Below, one piece after another: positions 58,246 through 64,000 of a DNA stretch of 64,000 bases. This DNA comes from Nemertoderma westbladi (taxonomy: Eukaryota; Xenacoelomorpha; Nemertodermatida; Nemertodermatidae), in NCBI GenBank assembly GCA_032718475.1, contig JAUCBJ010001839.1:27755-91754 (forward strand). Reading direction: 5' to 3'. The position numbers and the translations under genes are program-made. Positions within the stretch are counted from its first letter, which is position 1; every line of letters starts with the position of its first letter. A model generated the notes under the pieces. It was not told the origin of the DNA. It saw only the letters and a program-made list of their open reading frames with translations, and searched no databases.

Positions 58246-59453
58246 CTACAAGTATACTCGGATATTTTGTCTCCTAAGGAATCCCCACCACGCTTCAATC
58301 CTCTGATTAGCTGTGCTTGCGCCATCGATGTAACAGGTCTGTTGCATATTGTCAGTGTGATCTCTACGGATGAACTTCTGAAAGTCTCGAACGCGAACAT
58401 TTTCTGTTCCAAAATCCCCACGAACAATCCGCGGAGCACCCTTGTTCTCAGTTATCGCTTCCAGGAAGTAGCCCCCGATAACTTTACTGTCATTGTTGGT
58501 CTTATATACGTTCAACCAAATCATTTTCCGGGAATATCCATCAATGCACCCACTGGTTTCATTAGGGATGTTACGCATTACTTATTCGAATTGAAATACG
58601 GATACGTTCTTTATTTAAATCGAATATTGTGGCGGAGTCACAATATTGTACAATACTCTAAATAGTAGCACCTATCTCACCTTCCCCCCCCCCCAAAACC
58701 TGAGATTTCGATTACAGCTGTTCGATACAATAGTGAGATGGGAATGTTGCTTAGCAACACAGCAACAACACCTGACACTATAATAAGCTTATCTAACAGC
58801 GCCGACCGTAGATAAGATAATACAGCTACTTAGTGACTTAGTTACAATAAAATTAATATGTTAAAGATATTATACTGAAATAATACTGTTACTTTATTTC
58901 AAGCCGCGTTGTTTATATAGAACCCCATAATTTACTTTATTTCACGCTTACTTGAAAATAAAATATTCTAATAATATTTAACAAGGAAATTCGTGACATC
59001 CCTAATGCATAATCCATAAGGTTTCAATTTGTCGTACCCGTCTAGGTGCCAGATAAAATTCGGTCCCTTAGCAAAGTACTGGCGGCGACGCAAACGTCTC
59101 GTAGCGCGCCATTGCGATGCTTCAGGATCAAGCATGCGGAGAATGTGACGCACATCTTCCTTTCGCACTCGCAGACCAGCTAATAAGTACTTGGTGTGTA
59201 TCATGCGATACCCATGCAGGTGTCCCGATCCTTTAATTTCATTGGAAATGAAATTAATGACTTCTTCCGTATTAGTGTAAACATTTCTCCTGCCCAAATT
59301 CAGTCCACTCAATATTCTTTTAATTTGTCGGACGCTTAGGATAACTTCATTATTTAGTTTTAAAGCAGATGAAATCTGTCCGTATGTTAGGCCTAAGTTA
59401 AAGTACGTCGATATTAACAGAGCGCGTTCAGCCATTGATAATAATATTTTCAA
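58246..59453 (-). pseudogene. Integrase-like DDE transposase, interrupted by MITE and truncated
   Basis: Two parts in the transcript direction: 59453-59004 (150 codons) and 58563-58246 (106 codons), separated by the 440-bp MITE. The N-terminal part has a helix-turn-helix-like region (about residues 10-50) and ends with FIWHLDGYDKLKPYG, carrying the first catalytic Asp. The second part has GCIDGYSRKMIWL, RGDFGTEN (second Asp) and NQRIEAWW (Glu, 39 residues between). It resembles the integrase-core family widespread in invertebrates. The C-terminus ends early, just before the TIR, so the copy is dead twice over. Confidence 0.85.
58564..59003. mobile_element. MITE inserted in transposase gene
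   Basis: 440 bp with ends AGGGATGTTACG and CGTGACATCCCT (12-bp TIR, 11 matching), splitting the transposase between its LCI and GCIDGYS codons. CATT and AATG flank it, extending the inverted symmetry, so the target duplication is unclear. Contains a C-run (58684-58695). No coding capacity. Confidence 0.75.
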
Positions 59454-60359
59454 CCAATAATGCCATTAACAACAATGCTGCAGATTGAATTGAAAAACCC
59501 GCTAAAAAGGTTGTGCTTTTATTGCCAGTATTATTTAGCCAATCAGAGTACAGTTAGTAAGTCGTTCGCACGACTTAGTATGTCGTTCGCACGAGTTAGT
59601 TAAGTCGTTCGCACGACTTACTATGTCGTTCGCACGAGTTAGTTAAGTCGTTCGCACGACTTAGTATGTCGTTCGCACGACTTAGTATGTCGTTCGCACG
59701 ACTTAGTATGTCGTTCGCACGACTTAGTAAGTCGTTCGCACGACATACTAAGTCGTTCCACGAGTTAGCGAAAAAAAATATTTTTTTTCTCATGTCCCTT
59801 TAGGGGCCCCGTACTTCTCGCTTCATCAATGCCCTCTTGTTTAAACGGGATCCCGATCCTTACACCGAAAATCCGGGATCCCAGCGAAATATCCAATCAC
59901 GATTCCGACTTTTTTGGAACGGGATCCTGAAGTTTAAAGTGATAAATAAATTTGTTGAACATCTAAAAAAAGTTCCAGCAGAACGGGAATGTCTGGCCTT
60001 AAAGCATGGTTGATAAAATTCATGATATTAAAAAAATAAAAAAAATCTGATATTTTTGATTTTTATATGTGATTTAAATCATGATTTAAATCAATGATTT
60101 AAATCAAATGATTTAAATCAAACAACCCTGATTATGCTGTCCGACAGTTTTACGTTTTGCCAGAATTGCACCTAAAATGCCATCGTATGCAAAATGCAAT
60201 ACACGAGGGCAGAACATCTGAATTTCGGTTAAATTAGGGGGAGATGGTACCCCAGTACTTTTCATAAATATGAAAATTTTCGAAATTTTTTTTTATTAAT
60301 TCTAAATCAGAATTTAACGTAGATTTCAGAAATCGAAATCCTAACATCACATCATAAGC

Positions 60360-61200
60360 TTAAGTTGTCTGTTTTTCTTTTTGTCTGTCTATTGGTCTGT
60401 TTTTCTGTTTGTCAACAAATTATGGATATAAAAATATACACCACCTAACTAAAATAATTGCTACATGGGTTTTCGTCGTCGCGGATTTCATTTCCGGGGT
60501 CAGTTTTCAAATTTGACGTAATCTAGTTTGTCTGTCCGTCTGTCGGTCTGTCTGTCAAAAACATAACGAATCACACTACGTAAGGTTTTAAGGTCGGTGA
60601 TTTCATTTCTGGTGTTATCTTTCCTGTTTGAAGGAGTCTATTATGCCTTTATATTTGTCTGTCAGTCGATCTGTCTGTACATACAGACAGACTTAAACAG
60701 ACAGTCTAGGTTCATGCAATTATTAAAAATGACATGGGAAATGAAATCAGCAACTAGGAAAACCCCCATATCAGAAATTATAGTAAAGTGATGTGTTTAC
60801 TTATATTTTATCTGTGACACCGACAGTAAGTCAGACAGAGAGACAAACAGACAGACAGACCGACAGACAGATAGACATACAGACAGTCCAGATGTCATCA
60901 AACATTAAAACATGTATTAGAAATGAAATAATAGACTAGGAAAACCCCCATATCTGAAATTTTATTCAGGTGACATGCCTCCTTATATTTTGACTGACAG
61001 ACAGACAGACATAAAAACAGACATTCTAGGTTCAGTCAAATATTAAAATTGACATCGGAAATGGAATCAGACACTAGGAAAACCCCCATATCATAAATTA
61101 TAGTTAAGTGATGTGCTTACTTATTTATTGTCTGTGAGATTGACAGTCAGACAGACAGGCAGTTAAGATATCATCAAACATTAAAACATATATCAGAAAT
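60360..61200. repeat. Tandem ~150-200-bp repeats with CAGA/TCTG runs, inverting at about 60683
   Basis: Units contain a CTGTCTGTC-type run plus a conserved segment (GAAATGAAATCAGCxACTAG, then GAAAACCCCCATATC). From about 60360 to 60680 they read in one orientation (GATTTCATTT..., GTCTGTCTG), after 60690 in the other (CAGACAGAC..., AAATGAAATC), around the palindrome CTGTCTGTACATACAGACAG. It lies inside hAT-like element 1. Confidence 0.75.
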
Positions 61201-62082
61201 AAATTCAGCGACTACAAAAACCCCTAAATCGTAAATTTTGGTTCGTAAATTTTGGTTGGTAAATTTTCGCTGGAGTAGTTTATTATATTTTGGCTTATTT
61301 TTGAAATTTCCCGCGTTTTACATAAAATTAGCGGGAAGGTTTGAAAACTTAAAATGCGTTTTTCTCAGCATCTTATTTTTCGTGAAATTTCGAAATAAAT
61401 GTACCTTTTTCTCGAGAACGGCTTGATGGAATAGGCTGAAATTTTCGCAGCAGGTTTTTAGTAGTGAGACACAATTGTGGAACCTCTAAAAACATAATAT
61501 GTTTAAAACAATTATCAAATGTATTTCTAATATAAACTTCGAAAATGTGTCATTTTTGGTTTTTGGTGCACTTAAGTGACCCTCAAACATAGACACAAAA
61601 AAATTTCAATTTTTTTAGGTTCCAGGTGTGTTGTGTCTCGATAGTTACTCCAACCTTCTGGAAATTTTCATGAAATTCCATCTTGTATTTAGCTGTTCTA
61701 GAAAGTTTTAAGTACATAACTACAAATAATTCCCCACAAATAAATAAAATTAAATTCTCCATTGTTCATAATTAGCACTTTAATGTTTTACTGCCCATAT
61801 TTTATTATTTCCCTGCCATCAGTTCTTGAACTAATAACACAAGCAGCTGTCGGTCGATTGAGCTACAATTTTGCAATTTCTAACACAAATCTAGAGATAG
61901 GAAATAGTCGAAAGATGCACTTTTGTTCTGTTTTCTAGAAATTTTAGTGAGAAAAAATGTGGACTTTTCAGATAAAAATAATTTTTTTCACAGACTCGCT
62001 GAGAAAAAATGACCCGTATTTTCGTCTGGCCCTAAGGCACGTGCCTTATATGCCTTAAGGTTAATCCGGCACTGAGTCGGTA

Positions 62083-62621
62083 CCGGTACCGGTAGTTTCA
62101 AACATATATAAAAATTCATCCCTCTCCAGGGGAAATTGGACGCAAATAACAGATGATTACTCTCAAAAATAAAACTGTAACCTGTTCTATTGTGTTTAGT
62201 TTATTGTTTTGGTTAATTGAGAATTTAACATTGAGGCGGGATATTAATTCGCCAAGGCGGGTTTTGGGTCCAGTTCCCCACCTGTCTCCTTTTGTATTGA
62301 TCGGATATTAACATACCACCACCGACCCACCACCCTCCCTTAAATTATAAAATTCAAATGTTGAAACTGCTAAACGAAATTTCGAAATATTTAAGCAAAA
62401 TATTTAAATCACCTATTACACGATAAAAAAAGTAGCATCATTTTCACTAATTCCGACGAAAATAATATGTAACTTCTCTCCGTTCTTACAGACAGAACGA
62501 CCAGAAATGTGTAAAAATTTAAGAAAATAAAAATAATATTATATTTTAACACCTTATGAAAATGGAAAATAAAAAACACCTACAGTAGCAGCTAGATACT
62601 ACATACCTAACTAAATACAAC
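62083..62621. other. Intergenic DNA 3' of the SDR gene
   Basis: Begins with a GGTACC repeat next to the hAT target duplication. Includes a sequence similar to the inner part of the MITE at 57481 (TAGTTTATTGTTTTGGTTAA at about 62200). No gene; a polyadenylation signal for the SDR gene was not clearly identified. Confidence 0.5.
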
Positions 62622-63404
62622 CTATCTTAAACAAGTGGCGTGCCGACCCCCATCAACTGGCAACGTAACCCCAGTAATAAAATCCGCCGCTCCACTAGCT
62701 AGGAAAGCAATAACCCTAGCGACCTCTAGCGGCCGACCTGCTCTCCCCAATGGATGCGTCGACTTAGTCCTCTCCAGGAAAGCGGCGTACGCCGACTCAT
62801 CCAAACCCGCTCGTCTGTGTACCTCGGTTACTATGACACCCGGATTTACCGCGTTGACCCGCACCCCCTTGGAGGCCAACTCCAATGCGGCGGACCGCGT
62901 GAGATGGTCCACTGCGGCTTTACTCATGTTATAGGAGATGACGCCGGAGAATGAGCGGATTCCGTTGACACTCGAGACATTCACGATGCAACCGCGGGAG
63001 CTCACGAGATGCGGAATAGCTAACTGACTCAAACGGAAAGTCGACTTAACGTTTATATCAAATATCTGGTTGTATTCCTCGGGGGTTGTTGATTCTAGAG
63101 TACCGAGGTGTAGGATTCCAGCTGAGTTAACCAGAATGTCCAGCCTACCGAATCGTTCCACCACATCCGCTACAAGTTTCTTACACTCGTCATCGTCCGT
63201 AAGATCGCAGGTTCGTCGGAATACGTCGCCGGGTTCTCGGCATTCATTAGCTGTGGCGTCCAGAGCGTCGCTAACACGACCGGTGATCGCCATTCGGGCT
63301 CCTAGTTGGCTGAATAAGATAGCCGTGGCCGCGCCAATACCTGAACTGGCCCCCGTTACCAGAGCAACCTTATCTAATAATTCCACCAATTGTCGTAGAG
63401 ACAT
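62622..63404 (-). CDS. Short-chain dehydrogenase/reductase (classical SDR)
   Basis: Intact 260-residue single-exon frame. The start is the internal ATG (MSLRQLVELLDK), which puts the nucleotide-binding strand at the usual place; an upstream in-frame ATG at 63431 would add nine mostly hydrophobic residues. Motifs in order: TGASSGIG cofactor site (about residue 15), CDLTD, NSAG (about 88), the catalytic Ser in VNVSSVNG, catalytic YNMSK, NPGVIVTEV, and a DGG end. The length matches FabG-like classical SDRs that use NAD(P)(H) to oxidise or reduce alcohol/keto groups; the substrate cannot be told. The lack of introns could reflect retroposition. No link in function to the EGF gene is apparent. Confidence 0.93.
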   Translation of the reverse strand: MSLRQLVELLDKVALVTGASSGIGAATAILFSQLGARMAITGRVSDALDATANECREPGDVFRRTCDLTDDDECKKLVADVVERFGRLDILVNSAGILHLGTLESTTPEEYNQIFDINVKSTFRLSQLAIPHLVSSRGCIVNVSSVNGIRSFSGVISYNMSKAAVDHLTRSAALELASKGVRVNAVNPGVIVTEVHRRAGLDESAYAAFLERTKSTHPLGRAGRPLEVARVIAFLASGAADFITGVTLPVDGGRHATCLR

Positions 63405-64000
63405 TTTTCTCAAAAGTAGAAAGAAACACAACAGGGATGGCTGACTGTCGTCTGTTAATACAGTAATAAACTTTTACTTGGTAGGTTAGGTGGTTGGTTA
63501 GACTAGCTAAACATTGAGAGTGTCCCCCAGTAGTATTTGCTACTCCTAGACACAGGGCTGCATGTAATCCTTGCACGGCCAGCATTCCACCAGTACCAAC
63601 AAATCACTATAAAGATTGAAGAAGGAATAACGCAGTACGATTGGTGCAATATCGACAGAGACACTTTTTTCAAATGTTTGTAGCTAAATAATGAAAGCAA
63701 AAATAAAAATTATGGCTCACCGACTATTGAGGAGGGGGGGTGAAACTACCTGTTTCAACGGTCAAAACGGATATTGGGATTATTTATCAACCAGATCCCG
63801 ATCCCAGACAGACAGTTTTGCGCGGTTGACAGTTTAAACCTTGAAGGCAATTAATTATCTGGGGAATACCGGTAACATTTTTCATTCAGAAATTCCAATC
63901 CTCGGACATTTATTAACCAATATTCGAAATTTTTAGTTTGATCTATTTTTGATTTATTTTTTCTTAATTTGTCTATTCTATTTTGTTCAAAAGTTATCGA
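63405..64000. other. Upstream region of the SDR gene
   Basis: Promoter or 5' UTR would lie here. No TATA box or initiator is convincing. Short open frames (63370-63700, minus) overlap and show no domain. Confidence 0.4.

Larger units (their letters stand above)
57961..59810 (-). mobile_element. DDE (integrase-like) DNA transposon with long TIRs
   Basis: Inverted ends GGAGCCCCTAAAGGGACATG and CATGTCCCTTTAGGGGCCCC. The TIR extends 251 bp on the left (57961-58211) and 336 bp on the right (59475-59810). Within each TIR lies an array of ~20-bp units holding the near-palindrome GTCGTGCGAACGAC, 6 copies left and 10 right. The interior encodes one transposase on minus, interrupted by a MITE. It resembles the eukaryotic integrase-core transposons related to bacterial IS3; family assignment is tentative. 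Confidence 0.8.
57377..60130. mobile_element. hAT-like DNA element 2, nested in element 1
   Basis: Ends CAGGGTTG at 57377-57384 and CAACCCTG at 60123-60130, flanked by the exact 8-bp duplication ATTATGCT (57369-57376 and 60131-60138). Its own sequence is short and made of AT-rich GATTTAAATC palindromes near both ends. Most of its length is further insertions, so it is a small non-autonomous element that became a landing site. Confidence 0.85.
56517..62074. mobile_element. hAT-like DNA element 1 (outer), 5.56 kb
   Basis: Terminal inverted repeat CAGTGCCGGATTAA at 56517-56530, inverted as TTAATCCGGCACTG at 62061-62074. It is flanked by an exact 8-bp target duplication AGTCGGTA (56509-56516 and 62075-62082). 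8-bp duplications and CAG-type ends are typical of hAT. No transposase is seen in its own sequence (about 2.8 kb after removing hAT-like element 2), so it is non-autonomous. It also holds the CAGA-rich repeats at 60360-61200. Confidence 0.85.

Noticed and set aside
62635-63444. Plus-strand open frames of up to 124 codons
   Set aside because: Antisense of the SDR gene; the minus frame has all SDR motifs.

Overview
The window is nuclear DNA of an animal, most likely a marine invertebrate. Coding sequence sits in short GT-AG exons with long introns, and most of the bases are minisatellites and nested transposable elements. The combination of a chitin-binding (CBM14) module, VWFD/C8/TIL and calcium-binding EGF modules in one gene, plus minisatellites lying across splice junctions, fits an invertebrate deuterostome such as an amphioxus or a tunicate. 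That placement is inference; no marker gene in the window fixes the species.

Two host genes can be supported. The larger lies on the minus strand between 13110 and 54671. I could delimit 20 exons whose phases all fit (3030 coding bases, about 1010 residues). In transcript order it encodes CBM14, VWFD, C8, TIL, a TILa/VWC-like segment with EGFs, then a long run of mostly calcium-binding EGF modules. Neither end is seen: the first exon upstream of 54671 and the last exons (probably left of position 1) are missing. It is predicted to be a secreted or extracellular-matrix glycoprotein. The smaller gene is an intact, intronless short-chain dehydrogenase/reductase at 62622-63404, also on minus.

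The introns of the large gene are unusual. A 21-bp minisatellite occurs three times (1-4423, 17222-19173, 22797-23144); the two copies whose neighbour is visible lie about 40 bp upstream of the same EGF exon type. A different 21-bp satellite fills 17 kb (25750-42866). Three smaller arrays (44191-45522, 52150-52650, 53720-54146) begin exactly at an exon edge, and their repeat unit is a copy of that exon's own splice junction. Real 5' or 3' splice sites are therefore followed or preceded by about 6 to 80 copies of themselves. This is the most interesting feature of the window.

The left half (about 4424-23763) is built from tandem segmental duplications carrying EGF exon doublets. Comparing the copies reveals later insertions: a Helentron-like element, a MITE, a Ty3/Gypsy-type LTR element with very short LTRs, and a poly(A)-type retroposon. 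The middle holds a LINE fragment lodged between two satellites. The right part (56517-62074) is a nest of DNA transposons: a hAT-like element with an exact 8-bp target duplication contains a second hAT-like element, also with an exact 8-bp duplication. Inside that second element lie a MITE and an integrase-like DDE transposon, and the DDE transposon carries a further MITE in its transposase gene.
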